Shown: piece after piece, positions 15,955 to 24,612 of the stretch
Layout: every line of letters starts with the position of its first letter
How positions within the stretch are numbered: the stretch's first letter is position 1
Translations under genes and position numbers: made by a program
Source: JAWKWH01 sp040830725
Lineage (GTDB): Bacteria > Pseudomonadota > Alphaproteobacteria > Rhizobiales > Rhizobiaceae
Length of the DNA: 64,000 nt
Assembly: GCA_040830725.1 (NCBI GenBank)
Contig: JBFOMG010000023.1
Coordinates: forward strand, 62,001-126,000
Reading direction: 5' to 3'
Notes under the pieces: generated by a model
The model's database searches: none
The model's input: the letters and a program-made list of their open reading frames with translations, nothing else
What the model was told of the DNA's origin: nothing

Positions 15955-18174
15955 TTATGCAGCTTGTTGCTTTGCACCGTTATACGGGTCGAAGCGCTGG
16001 TAGAAGGTTTCGCCCTTCGATGCCATATCCAGCAGCAATTTCGGAGCCTCGAACTGGCTGCCGTAATTTTCCTGCAGTCCCTTGGTCATGTCCACAAAGG
16101 CTTCAGCACCCATTCCATCGATGTAGGACAGTGCGCCCCCGGTATAGGGCGCAAACCCGAATGCGAGGATGGAACCGACATCGGCCTCGCGCGGATCGGT
16201 GACAATGCCTTCTTCCATGACACGCGCCGCTTCCAGCGCAATGGTCGCCAGAAAGCGTTGCTTCAGTACTTCGATGTCAACGGAATCCGGATCCTGTTGC
16301 GGGTACAGATCAACCAGACCGGGCCACAGGTGTTTCTTGGCAGGTTTGGCCGGGTAGTCATAAAAACCCTTGCCGTTTTTGCGCCCGAGACGGCCATGTT
16401 TCTCAACCATCGTGTCGACCAGTGCCATATGCTCCTGATTGACGGAGTTTTCGCCGAGATCGTTAATCGTCTGGCGCATGATCTTTTGCGACAGGTCGAT
16501 GGCGGTCTCGTCGTTGAGTGCCAACGGACCGACCGGCATGCCCGCCATTTTGGCGGCATTCTCGATCATCGGTGCAGGCACACCTTCCGTCAGCATGTGA
16601 TACGCCTCGGACATGTAACGCAGCACACAGCGATTGACGTAAAAACCGCGTGTGTCGTTGACGACGACAGGCGTCTTGTTGATGGCGCGCACATAGTCGA
16701 TGGCCACCGCCAAAGCCTTGTCCTCAGTCTTCTTGCCCAGGATGATCTCGACCAGCATCATCCGGTCAACCGGCGAGAAGAAGTGGATGCCGATGAACTG
16801 GTCCGGACGCTTCGAATTCCCGGCCAGGTCTGTAATCGGGATTGTCGATGTATTGGAGGCGAAAATCGCATCGTCAGCCAGCACGGCTTCGGTGCTTTCG
16901 GTGACCGTTTTCTTGATCTCCGAATCTTCAAACACTGCTTCAATGACAAGATCGCATCCATCCAGATCGGAGTAATCCGCCGTCGGCGTGATCATCGACA
17001 ACAATGCCTGCTTCTTGTCTTCGGTGGCCCGGCCCTTCTTGATCAGACCGTCCATCAGGCCTGCAGAATGCGCCTTGCCCTTTTCAGCGGCTTCCATATC
17101 GCGGTCCAAAAGCATGACCGGAATGCCTGCCTTGGCGGTGACATAGGCGATGCCGGCACCCATGAAACCGGCGCCAACGACGCCGACCTTGGAGAATTTG
17201 GTGGGCTCGATGCCGGCCGGGCGGCGCGCGCCCTTGTTAATCTCCTGCAATGAAATGAACAGCGAACGCACCATCATGCGGGCTTCGGTCGTTTGCAGAA
17301 TCTCGGTGAAATAGCGTTGTTCGATGAGCAAGGCAGTGTCGATCGGCACCTGCAATCCCTCATGAACGCATTTCACAATCGCGGTTGCTGCCGGATAATT
17401 TCCGTATGTCTGCTTGCGCAGAATGGCGGTTGCCGCTGGCCAGAGGTTGGCACCTGCCGGCGAATACACCTTGCCGCCTGGCGATTTGAAGCCCTTCTTG
17501 TCCCAAGGCTGTTCCGAGTCGAGCCCGTCATTGATCAGCTTTTTTGCAGCTTCAATCAGCTGGTCGGCCGGCACGATCTCGTTGATCAACCCCATGGACT
17601 TGGCCTTTTTCGGCACCAGGGTCTGGCCGGTTGTCAGCATCTGCAGTGCGGCTTGCGTATCGGCCATGCGCGGCACACGCTGCGTGCCACCTGCGCCCGG
17701 GAAGATGCCGACTTTGACCTCCGGAAGGCCCATTTTGACCTTGTCGCTGTCTGCTGCGACGCGGGCGTGGCAGGCGAGCGACAGTTCAAACGCACCGCCC
17801 ATGCAGGTTCCGTTGATCGCCGAAACCCAAGGCTTGCCGCAGGTCTCAAGCTTGCGCCACAGCCACGACATCCTGCCTGCGCCGTCGAACAGCATCTTGA
17901 CTGCTTTCTTCGGATCCTTGGCGCGCTCGCGTTCAATCGTCTCGAACATGTTGTTGAGCATCGTCAGATCGGCACCACCTGAGAAAGTGGATTTACCCGA
18001 AGTGACGACTGCACCCTTGATGCCTTCGTCGGCGACGACCTGATCGATGATCTGGTCTATCTCGTCCATCACCTCTTCGGTGAAGACATTCATCGATTTT
18101 CCGGGCGAATCCCAGGTGACCAGTGCGATGCCGTCCTTGTCCGTTTCGACTGTGAAATTTTTATAGTTGCTCAT
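15955..18174 (-). CDS. fadB: Bifunctional enoyl-CoA hydratase / 3-hydroxyacyl-CoA dehydrogenase
   Basis: Fatty acid oxidation multienzyme alpha subunit, 739 residues. The N-terminal crotonase part has the oxyanion and catalytic motif ACHARVAADSDKVKMGLPEV followed by FPGAGGTQR. The dehydrogenase part begins KVGVVGAGFMGAGIAYVTAK (NAD-binding GxGxxG, about residues 328-347), with FASNTSTIPI and IGIHFFSPVDRMMLVEII, and ends with a second 3HCDH domain. It catalyses hydration of enoyl-CoA and NAD-dependent oxidation of 3-hydroxyacyl-CoA. It is the last gene of the operon, downstream of fadA; the gap of 78 bases holds no gene. A terminator follows. Confidence 0.96.
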   Translation of the reverse strand: MSNYKNFTVETDKDGIALVTWDSPGKSMNVFTEEVMDEIDQIIDQVVADEGIKGAVVTSGKSTFSGGADLTMLNNMFETIERERAKDPKKAVKMLFDGAGRMSWLWRKLETCGKPWVSAINGTCMGGAFELSLACHARVAADSDKVKMGLPEVKVGIFPGAGGTQRVPRMADTQAALQMLTTGQTLVPKKAKSMGLINEIVPADQLIEAAKKLINDGLDSEQPWDKKGFKSPGGKVYSPAGANLWPAATAILRKQTYGNYPAATAIVKCVHEGLQVPIDTALLIEQRYFTEILQTTEARMMVRSLFISLQEINKGARRPAGIEPTKFSKVGVVGAGFMGAGIAYVTAKAGIPVMLLDRDMEAAEKGKAHSAGLMDGLIKKGRATEDKKQALLSMITPTADYSDLDGCDLVIEAVFEDSEIKKTVTESTEAVLADDAIFASNTSTIPITDLAGNSKRPDQFIGIHFFSPVDRMMLVEIILGKKTEDKALAVAIDYVRAINKTPVVVNDTRGFYVNRCVLRYMSEAYHMLTEGVPAPMIENAAKMAGMPVGPLALNDETAIDLSQKIMRQTINDLGENSVNQEHMALVDTMVEKHGRLGRKNGKGFYDYPAKPAKKHLWPGLVDLYPQQDPDSVDIEVLKQRFLATIALEAARVMEEGIVTDPREADVGSILAFGFAPYTGGALSYIDGMGAEAFVDMTKGLQENYGSQFEAPKLLLDMASKGETFYQRFDPYNGAKQQAA

Positions 18175-18252
18175 CGTTTTCTCGCGTCCTTAACGCTCAC
18201 ACCTGTGCAAGCCGCCCTGCCGGACGGCAAACGCGGTGAGACTGTCTGATTG

Positions 18253-19461
18253 TCAAATCCGTTCGATAATCGTGGCGGTGCCCATGCCGGCGCCAATGCA
18301 AAGCGTCACCAGGGCGGTGTTGAGATCGCGGCGCTCCATTTCATCAAGTACGGTGCCGAAAATCATCGCGCCTGTCGCGCCAAGCGGGTGCCCCATGGCA
18401 ATTGCGCCGCCGTTGACGTTGATCCGGTCGTGCGGGATGTCGAAGGCCTGCATGTAGCGCAGTACCACCGAGGCAAATGCCTCGTTGAGCTCGAACAGAT
18501 CAATATCCTCAAGCTTCATATTGGCCCGCTTGAGCAGTTTTTCGGTGACGTCCACCGGACCGGTCAGCATAATCGCCGGTTCCGAGCCAATATTGGCAAA
18601 CGCCTTGATCTTCGCCCGCGGCGTCAAACCCATCGACTTGCCACCTTCTTTCGAACCCATCAGCACTGCAGCAGCACCGTCGACGATGCCGGATGAATTG
18701 CCGGCGTGATGAACATGATTGACGCTTTCGAGTTCCGGATAGCGCTGCACAGCCACCGCATCGAAACCGCCCATCTCGCCCATCATGACGAAAGAAGGAT
18801 TGAGCGACGCCAACGACTGCATGTCGGTGCCGGGACGCATATGCTCGTCATTGTCGAGGATGGTCATGCCGTTTTGGTCGTTTACCTCGATGACCGAATT
18901 CTTGAAGTAACCGCTCTTCCAGGCATTCTCGGCGCGATTTTGGCTTTCGACGGCATAGGCGTCGACATCATCGCGTGAAAATCCGTGTTTTGAGGCGATC
19001 AGATCAGCCGAAACGCCCTGAGGCATGAACCAGCCCGGCAGGCCGATTGAAGGATCCATCGCCCAGGCACTGCCTGAGGCGCCCATGCCGACCCGAGACA
19101 TGGACTCCACACCACCAGCAACCACAATATCGTCCGAACCATGGGCGATCTTGGCTGCACCGAGATTGATTGCGTCCAGGCCAGAGGCACAGAAACGGGA
19201 CACTTGGATGCCGGGAGCCTTCAAGTCGTATCCGGCCTCAAAGGCTGAAGCGCGCGGCACCACGCCGCCAGCTTCGCCGACCGGGTCAACGCAACCGAAG
19301 ATGATGTCGTCAACATGTGCGGTATCAAGTCCGTTACGGTCCCTGATCGCTTCAAGCACTTTTGCGCCCAGGCGTGCGGTTGGTACCTCGTGAAGTGAAC
19401 CATCTTTCTTGCCTCGCCCGCGCGGTGTCCGAACGGCGTCGTAGATATAGGCGTCAGCCAT
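18253..19461 (-). CDS. fadA: Acetyl-CoA acyltransferase (3-ketoacyl-CoA thiolase)
   Basis: A 402-residue type I thiolase that cleaves 3-ketoacyl-CoA to acetyl-CoA and a shortened acyl-CoA. Active-site nucleophile: VSRFCASGLDA (Cys in the CASG motif). The C-terminal GGAIAMGHPLGATGA carries the catalytic His, and TLCIGAGMG the second Cys. N-terminal YIYDAVRTPRGRGKKDGSLH is typical of the fadA group. It lies between the GST gene (44-base gap) and fadB, so it is part of the beta-oxidation operon; with FadB it forms the alpha2-beta2 trifunctional complex. Confidence 0.95.
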   Translation of the reverse strand: MADAYIYDAVRTPRGRGKKDGSLHEVPTARLGAKVLEAIRDRNGLDTAHVDDIIFGCVDPVGEAGGVVPRASAFEAGYDLKAPGIQVSRFCASGLDAINLGAAKIAHGSDDIVVAGGVESMSRVGMGASGSAWAMDPSIGLPGWFMPQGVSADLIASKHGFSRDDVDAYAVESQNRAENAWKSGYFKNSVIEVNDQNGMTILDNDEHMRPGTDMQSLASLNPSFVMMGEMGGFDAVAVQRYPELESVNHVHHAGNSSGIVDGAAAVLMGSKEGGKSMGLTPRAKIKAFANIGSEPAIMLTGPVDVTEKLLKRANMKLEDIDLFELNEAFASVVLRYMQAFDIPHDRINVNGGAIAMGHPLGATGAMIFGTVLDEMERRDLNTALVTLCIGAGMGTATIIERI

Positions 19462-19505
19462 TTTGCATCTCCTGGTTATCCCGCTCTATACGGGTAGTTG
19501 GTCGT

Positions 19506-20141
19506 TCAGTTCATTCCGGATGGCATCAGATCTTCCGGCATTTTCCAGCCCGGCAGTGCCCTTATTCGATCAAGCCATGCGTTCATGTGGGGATAATCGC
19601 TCCAATCCGCATCGATGTGTTCCGGCCAGAAAAGATAGCCGCACAGCGACAAGTCTGCGATAGTCGCCCGGTCCGCAGCAACCCATTGCCTGTCAGCTAA
19701 ATGGGTGTTCAGGATTTTCATGGCGCCTGCGGTTCGGTCGAGCAGAAACTTCGTTGCCGGATCATCGGTTTTCTTCAGAAATTTGTACATGAAACGCGCT
19801 GCTGCAAGGTTGCCGGTCAATTTGTGATTGTCGAACAATATCCAGCGGAGAATATCTCGCTCTTCATCTTCTGTTTCGGCGCCAAACCGGCCGAATCGCT
19901 TGGCCAAATGGATCAAAATGACCCCTGACTGGCTGATGGTCAGGTCGCCGTCTTCGCGATGATGGATGAGAACCGGGACCTCGCCCATGACATTGAGTTC
20001 GCGATACTCTGCGCTCCGGGTTTCACCTGAAAAAAATGCAACCCCTTCGGGCTGCCAGTCAGCGCCGCACAACTCCAGCATCAACGCCGCTTTGTAGGCG
20101 TTGCCGCTTTCGGCAAAACAGCGCAATGAAAACTCAGCCAT
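19506..20141 (-). CDS. Glutathione S-transferase family protein
   Basis: A 211-residue protein with an N-terminal thioredoxin-like domain (LRCFAESGNAYKAALMLELC; S/C near residue 9 as possible catalytic residue), the cis-proline region EVPVLIHHREDG and the E-S pair replaced by LTISQSGVI. The C-terminal helical domain includes ATIADLSLCGYLFWPEHI. Its ATG (20141-20139) overlaps the last base of the TAA stop of the upstream thioesterase gene, indicating coupled translation inside the fad operon. A GST within a beta-oxidation operon is unusual, and its role is unknown; detoxification of reactive enoyl-CoA products is only a guess. Confidence 0.88.
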   Translation of the reverse strand: MAEFSLRCFAESGNAYKAALMLELCGADWQPEGVAFFSGETRSAEYRELNVMGEVPVLIHHREDGDLTISQSGVILIHLAKRFGRFGAETEDEERDILRWILFDNHKLTGNLAAARFMYKFLKKTDDPATKFLLDRTAGAMKILNTHLADRQWVAADRATIADLSLCGYLFWPEHIDADWSDYPHMNAWLDRIRALPGWKMPEDLMPSGMN

Positions 20142-20602
20142 TACCTCTTACCCGTATTCCGTTCCGATGGCACAAACGGCCTGAGCTTGGTGCTCGACGT
20201 GGCGCGAACCGCCAACTCTCCAGCCTGATCGTAGAGCTTCGCTTCCAGGAAGGCGACTGATTTTCCAGTCCGCACCACCCATGCCTCCACGGTGACAGGG
20301 CCAAGCGGTACAGCCTTGAAATAATGCGTATGCAGATCGATGGTAGCCTGGTTGTTCTTCATTTTCATCGAGATGAAGCAATTGAAACCCATCGCGTCGT
20401 CCAGCATCGCGGACAGGAACCCGCCTTGCAGTACTCCGCCAAAATTGACCATTTCCGGCTTCGGATCGAAGGTCAGCTTCGAGTACATCCGCTCCGCATC
20501 GTGCTCGACCAGCTCCATACCCATCCAGCGGGCCGATGGTGGCGCCGATTTCGGATCAAACCGGACCGCCTCAAAGGCCTTGCCGACTTTCCCGGATGTC
20601 AT
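20141..20602 (-). CDS. PaaI family acyl-CoA thioesterase
   Basis: A 153-residue hotdog thioesterase from ATG 20602. It has the PaaI-type motif MVNFGGVLQGGFLSAMLDDA (with a Gln where many have His-Gly) and the strand TIDLHTHYFKAVPLGPVTVE. It hydrolyses acyl-CoA, probably medium-chain or phenylacetyl-type. An alternative GTG start at 20614 overlaps the TGA of the upstream acyl-CoA dehydrogenase by 3 bases, with AGGAG too close (3 bases). ATG at 20602 has AGGAG at 15 bases, so neither is ideal and the start is uncertain. The remaining upstream frame (to 20746) lies inside the dehydrogenase and is not real. Confidence 0.85.
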   Translation of the reverse strand: MTSGKVGKAFEAVRFDPKSAPPSARWMGMELVEHDAERMYSKLTFDPKPEMVNFGGVLQGGFLSAMLDDAMGFNCFISMKMKNNQATIDLHTHYFKAVPLGPVTVEAWVVRTGKSVAFLEAKLYDQAGELAVRATSSTKLRPFVPSERNTGKR

Positions 20603-20610
20603 GGGCTCGC

Positions 20611-21786
20611 TCACAGGCTCCTCGCGATCAATAGTTTCATGATCTCGTTTGTGCCGCCATAGATGCGCTGAACCCGCGCGTCGCGGAACATGCGGGCGAT
20701 CGGATATTCGTTCATGTAACCGTACCCGCCGTGGAGCTGCAGGCATTCATCAACAACCTTGCACTGCAAGTCGGAAGACAGATATTTTGCCATCGACGCG
20801 GTGGTTGAAGTGAGTTCACCCTTGATGTGCTGGCCGACGCAATTGTCGATAAACGCCTTCATCATCGTCGCTTCCGATTTGAGTTCGGCCAGTTTGAACT
20901 GCGTATTCTGGAACTCCATGACAGCTTTACCAAATGCCTTGCGTTCCTTGACATAGTCGATGGTTACCGCAAGTGCGCGTTCGATCATCGCCATTGCCTG
21001 ATTGGCGATCAGTAGCCGTTCCTGCGGCAGTTGCTGCATGAGTTGAACAAAGCCCTGTCCTTCTTCATGCCCGAGCATGTTGGAAGCCGGAATGCGAACG
21101 TCGTTGAAGAACAACTCCGACGTGTCGTTGGATTTCAGACCGATCTTGTCGAGGTTGCGGCCACGCTCGAATCCCTCAACCTCATCCGTCTCCACCACCA
21201 TCAGCGTCGTTCCCTTGGCGCCGGCCGAAGGATCAGTTTTGGCGACGACGATGATCAGATTGGCGTGTTGGCCGTTGGTGATGAATGTTTTGGAACCGTT
21301 GATGAGAAAATGATTGCCATCGCGTTTGGCCGTGGTTTTCACCCCTTGCAGATCGGAGCCCGCTGCCGGCTCGGTCATCGCTATGGCCCCGATCAATTCG
21401 CCGGAGGCCATTTTCGGCAGCCAACGCTTTTTTTGTTCGTCAGAACCATAATGCTGGATATAGGGCGCGACGATCGAATTGTGCAGGCATAGCCCAAAGC
21501 CGTCACCCCCGGCATGGCCAAGAGCCTCGGTAATCACGGCCTCATGAGCATAGGTTCCGCCGGCGCCGCCGTGTTCCTCCGGCATTGATGCACACAAAAG
21601 ACCAGCCTGTCCGGATTTTTCCCAAACCGCGCGGTCCACCATTTCCTGCGATTCGAACCGGTCATAGTCGGGAATGACCTCAGCCTCAAAGAACTTACGG
21701 CTCATGTCCGCGAGCATGTGCAGTTCATCATCCATCCAGGACGGATTTGGCAGATCGAGAACTTCCGACGGATGGGTGGTCATCAA
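20611..21786 (-). CDS. Acyl-CoA dehydrogenase (LCAD-type)
   Basis: A 391-residue FAD enzyme introducing the alpha-beta double bond. FAD/substrate motifs: AIAMTEPAAGSDLQGVKTTA and, near the C-terminus, QLHGGYGYMNEYPIARMFRD. The usual medium/short-chain catalytic glutamate position reads YGGTNEIMK, i.e. Gly instead of Glu; the base is therefore expected in the helix PQERLLIANQAM, as in long-chain and isovaleryl-CoA dehydrogenases. This places it in the LCAD/IVD class, so a branched or long-chain substrate is likely. It overlaps the thioesterase gene and follows the larger dehydrogenase gene by 39 bases. Confidence 0.93.
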   Translation of the reverse strand: MMTTHPSEVLDLPNPSWMDDELHMLADMSRKFFEAEVIPDYDRFESQEMVDRAVWEKSGQAGLLCASMPEEHGGAGGTYAHEAVITEALGHAGGDGFGLCLHNSIVAPYIQHYGSDEQKKRWLPKMASGELIGAIAMTEPAAGSDLQGVKTTAKRDGNHFLINGSKTFITNGQHANLIIVVAKTDPSAGAKGTTLMVVETDEVEGFERGRNLDKIGLKSNDTSELFFNDVRIPASNMLGHEEGQGFVQLMQQLPQERLLIANQAMAMIERALAVTIDYVKERKAFGKAVMEFQNTQFKLAELKSEATMMKAFIDNCVGQHIKGELTSTTASMAKYLSSDLQCKVVDECLQLHGGYGYMNEYPIARMFRDARVQRIYGGTNEIMKLLIARSL

Positions 21787-21825
21787 GTGCTCCGGGATTG
21801 CAGTTCGATTGGCGCTTTCTTCAAC

Positions 21826-23622
21826 TTAAAATGCGTCGGCGGAAAGCGCCATCATCGATTGTGCTCCCGTCTGGATTCGCGACAGGTGGGTGGCGGTTTC
21901 CGGCATCATCCGTTCCATGAAAAACTGCGCTGTAATCAGCTTGTTTTCATGGAACTCGGCCGAACCGTTCGATCCCTCTGCCAGCTTTTGTTGAGCGGTC
22001 TTGGCCATCATGCCCCACATGTAGCCCAGTGAAACCAGTCCAAACAGGTGCATAAAATCGGTGGAACCGGCGCCGGCATTGTCCGGTTCCTTCATCGCAT
22101 TTTGCATGAACCACATCGTGGCCGCCTGCAAATCGTTCAGTCCTTTTTTCAATGCCTTGGTGAAGGGCGCCATCTTCTCGTCGCTGCGATTTTCTTCGCA
22201 GAAATCGCCGACTTCCTTGAAAAAGGCCGTGATCGCGCGCCCGCCATTGGCCGGAAGTTTCCGGCCGACAAGGTCAAGCGCCTGAATGCCATTCGCGCCT
22301 TCGTAAATCATGGTGATGCGGGCATCGCGAACATACTGGCTCATGCCCCATTCTTCGATATAGCCGTGACCGCCATAAAGCTGTTGCGCCATCACTGCAT
22401 TATCAAAGCCTTTGTCGGTGAGCGCACCTTTGATGATCGGTGTCATCAAACCCATATGATCTTCGGCGTCTTCGCGCTCTTTTTCATCGCCGGAACGGTG
22501 GGCAAGGTCGGATTTGATCGCCGTCCATAAAATCAAGGCGCGGCTGGCTTCATTGAAGGCGCGCAGCGTCATCAGTACTCGGCGTACGTCGGGGTGAACG
22601 ATAATCGGGTCGGCCTTCTTCTCAGGCTCTTTGACGCCAGAAATGGAACGGCCCTGCAGCCGTTCGCGGGCGTAGGTGACAGCGTTTTGATAAGCCGCCT
22701 CAGACATGGACAACCCCTGCAGCCCCACGCCCAGGCGCGCCTCGTTCATCATGGTGAACATGGCCTTCAGGCCACCGTTTTCCTCGCCAATGAGATAACC
22801 TGTCGCATCGTCGTAATTCATCACGCAGGTTGCATTGCCGTGAATGCCCATCTTCTCCTCGATTGAACCGCATGAAACACCGTTACTCTCCGATGGTTCG
22901 CCCTGTTCGTTGAGATTGAACTTCGGCACGATGAACAGTGAAATTCCCTTCACACCCTCCGGTGCCCCTTCAATCCGTGCGAGCACAAGATGTATGATGT
23001 TTTCCGACATGTCGTGTTCGCCGGCGGAGATGAAAATCTTCTGGCCGGAAATCTTGTAGGACCCATCGGCTGCCGGCACCGCCTTGGTGCGGAGAAGACC
23101 CAGGTCGGTGCCGCAATGCGGTTCGGTCAGATTCATTGTCCCTGTCCAGATACCGTCGACCATGTTCGGCAGCCAGGTCCGCTTTTGCTCTTCACTGCCG
23201 TGCGCAATAATGGCCGCGATGGCGCCCTGGGTCAGGCCGGGATACATCATCAACGCCAGATTGGCGGAAATCATGTATTCGGCCACCGCCGTGTGAACGG
23301 TATAGGGGAGGCCTTGTCCGCCGAATTCATCTGGCACCGCCAAACCCAGCCATCCGTTCTCGCGATACTGGTTGTAGGCATCAAGGAAACCATCCGGCGT
23401 CGTCACCGAGCCGTCATCGTGCCTGGTGCAGCCCTGTTCATCACCAACCCGGTTGAGTGGATGCAGCACATTCTCCGAGAACTTTGCACCTTCATTCAGG
23501 ATTGCCTCAAGAACATCCGGCGTCGCGTCCGAGAAGCCGGGCAAATTGCTGTATCGCTCGTATCCGAGAACGTCGTTGAGTACGAATAAGGTGTCCTGAA
23601 CTGGTGCCTCGTAGTTCGGCAT
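21826..23622 (-). CDS. Acyl-CoA dehydrogenase with C-terminal extension
   Basis: A 598-residue acyl-CoA dehydrogenase of the type with an extra C-terminal helical domain (as in DmdC and FadE-like proteins). NLTEPHCGTDLGLLRTKAVP and KIFISAGEHDMSENIIHLVL are the FAD and substrate regions; the catalytic Glu is present in RDARITMIYEGANGIQALDL. The N-terminal MPNYEAPVQDTLFVLNDVLG is typical. It starts the fad operon; the upstream region contains a 34-bp palindrome, probably the operator of the adjacent MerR regulator. The ATG at 23622 has CGGAGG close upstream. Confidence 0.93.
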   Translation of the reverse strand: MPNYEAPVQDTLFVLNDVLGYERYSNLPGFSDATPDVLEAILNEGAKFSENVLHPLNRVGDEQGCTRHDDGSVTTPDGFLDAYNQYRENGWLGLAVPDEFGGQGLPYTVHTAVAEYMISANLALMMYPGLTQGAIAAIIAHGSEEQKRTWLPNMVDGIWTGTMNLTEPHCGTDLGLLRTKAVPAADGSYKISGQKIFISAGEHDMSENIIHLVLARIEGAPEGVKGISLFIVPKFNLNEQGEPSESNGVSCGSIEEKMGIHGNATCVMNYDDATGYLIGEENGGLKAMFTMMNEARLGVGLQGLSMSEAAYQNAVTYARERLQGRSISGVKEPEKKADPIIVHPDVRRVLMTLRAFNEASRALILWTAIKSDLAHRSGDEKEREDAEDHMGLMTPIIKGALTDKGFDNAVMAQQLYGGHGYIEEWGMSQYVRDARITMIYEGANGIQALDLVGRKLPANGGRAITAFFKEVGDFCEENRSDEKMAPFTKALKKGLNDLQAATMWFMQNAMKEPDNAGAGSTDFMHLFGLVSLGYMWGMMAKTAQQKLAEGSNGSAEFHENKLITAQFFMERMMPETATHLSRIQTGAQSMMALSADAF

Positions 23623-23701
23623 TTCTATTCCTCCGGGGATGATCCGATGCCCATCGCCTCGATTGCAAACGACAGGCGCAAGCTGTTGTTATTGCGCATA
23701 A

Positions 23702-23735
23702 CAAAAATTGACGTTTCCGTAAACGTCAATTTTTG
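23702..23735. promoter_or_regulatory. Palindromic operator upstream of the fad operon
   Basis: CAAAAATTGACGTTT at 23702-23716, centre CCGT, AAACGTCAATTTTTG at 23721-23735: a perfect 15-bp-arm palindrome about 80 bases before the first acyl-CoA dehydrogenase start and 30 bases after the merR stop. The core ACGTTTACGGAAACGT (minus strand) resembles the site of MerR-type regulators of branched-chain and fatty acid degradation (LiuR-like). A related site lies upstream of merR at 24323-24338. It could also double as a merR terminator hairpin. Confidence 0.7.
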
Positions 23736-23764
23736 CTGATGGCAAAATTTTCGCGAATTTTTAC

Positions 23765-24205
23765 CTAAGAAGCTCCAGAAACCGCCTGATTCAACCGATT
23801 GCGCACCACCTCGATCCCGGCCGTCAATTCGCCAATCGCTTCTTCAATCGAATCGCGCTGTTTTTTAAGCCGCAGAAGTTGACGCTCCGATTTTTCCAAT
23901 GTCACTTTGAGTTGACGGATATTGCTGCCCTTCGGATCATACAAATCCATCATCTGCTTCACATCCCGCAGGGAAAATCCAATCTTTCGCCCCAGCAAAA
24001 TGAGTTGCAGACGGGCTTTGTCCCGGTGTGAATAAAGCCTCGTGGTTCCGACCCGCTTGGGGCTGATCAGGCCCTTGTCTTCGTAAAATCGAAGTGTCCG
24101 CAATGTCACGCCAAACTGCTTGGCCATTTGGCCAATGCGGTACAATTTTTCGTCCTGGCCTGCCAGGTCATTTTCAGCCGCAGCAACGGCTCCCTGCATG
24201 TTCAT
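23765..24205 (-). CDS. MerR-family regulator of fatty acid oxidation (probable)
   Basis: A 146-residue DNA-binding regulator from ATG 24205 (AAGGA 8 bases before). The MerR helix-turn-helix and wing are complete: LYRIGQMAKQFGVTLRTLRF, then YEDKGLISPKRVGTTRLYS. The C-terminal half is a coiled coil (KSERQLLRLKKQRDSIEEA). It lacks the cysteines of metal sensors, so an acyl-CoA or similar effector is likely. It lies immediately upstream of the fad operon in the same direction, with related palindromes before the operon and before itself, so autoregulation and control of the operon are inferred. The upstream open frame from 24520 is not supported by any start. Confidence 0.9.
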   Translation of the reverse strand: MNMQGAVAAAENDLAGQDEKLYRIGQMAKQFGVTLRTLRFYEDKGLISPKRVGTTRLYSHRDKARLQLILLGRKIGFSLRDVKQMMDLYDPKGSNIRQLKVTLEKSERQLLRLKKQRDSIEEAIGELTAGIEVVRNRLNQAVSGAS

Positions 24206-24322
24206 GTCATCGTCCTTCCGAAATAGGTCGCGGCTCAGCCTCCAAGGCCCGCCCGATCTCTGCTTCGCAAATGCTGAATTTCGTGTGTCAAGTTCGCTCG
24301 CAAAACGGATCTGCGTCACGTT

Positions 24323-24338
24323 CTTACGTTTACGTAAG
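24323..24338. promoter_or_regulatory. Palindromic site upstream of merR
   Basis: CTTACGT, centre TT, ACGTAAG: perfect 7-bp arms about 118 bases before the merR start. The core ACGTTTACGTAA is close to the ACGTTTACGGAA core of the 34-bp palindrome at 23702-23735, as expected for two sites of one regulator. Probably an autoregulatory operator. Confidence 0.6.
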
Positions 24339-24561
24339 CGCCATATGGAGGATAATGAACAGGAATTCAACAAAAAAGACGGTCGAAACCAAAGTTTGAT
24401 ACTTCGTGAAACAACGAGCAGCTGCTCACAAATCACCGGTTTGCCGCTAAGTTTTCCGAATGTTTCGAAGCGATACCGCAATGATCGATCACGACGGGTC
24501 GAGTTGTGCCACGGCAACAACCGAAGACAGTATCTCGCTGCTGGACGTAATCTTCAATTGA

Positions 24562-24577
24562 GTAAATCGTGATTTAC
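24562..24577. repeat. Palindrome in podJ-like upstream region
   Basis: GTAAATC at 24562-24568, centre GT, GATTTAC at 24571-24577: perfect 7-bp arms. It is unlike the merR operators in sequence and lies about 220 bases before the podJ-like start. A candidate regulator site of unknown owner. Confidence 0.4.
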
Positions 24578-24597
24578 AGCGTCCCAAGGCAGATTGG

Positions 24598-24612
24598 TTA
24601 ACGCCTTGTTTA
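24598..24612 (+). promoter_or_regulatory. Possible CtrA box before podJ-like gene
   Basis: TTAA, seven bases, TTTA: one mismatch to the CtrA consensus TTAA-N7-TTAA. It is located about 190 bases upstream of the podJ-like start. CtrA control of podJ-type genes is known in Caulobacter, so the position is sensible, but one mismatch makes this tentative. Confidence 0.35.

Noticed and set aside
15964..17253. Long plus-strand open frame (429 codons) opposite fadB
   Set aside because: Antisense mirror of fadB codon bias, without Shine-Dalgarno or recognised domain; fadB itself is certain.
23702..23735. 34-bp palindrome as a pure merR terminator
   Set aside because: Its core matches the second palindrome upstream of merR and MerR-type sites; the AT-rich stem is a weak terminator. 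It may still have both roles.
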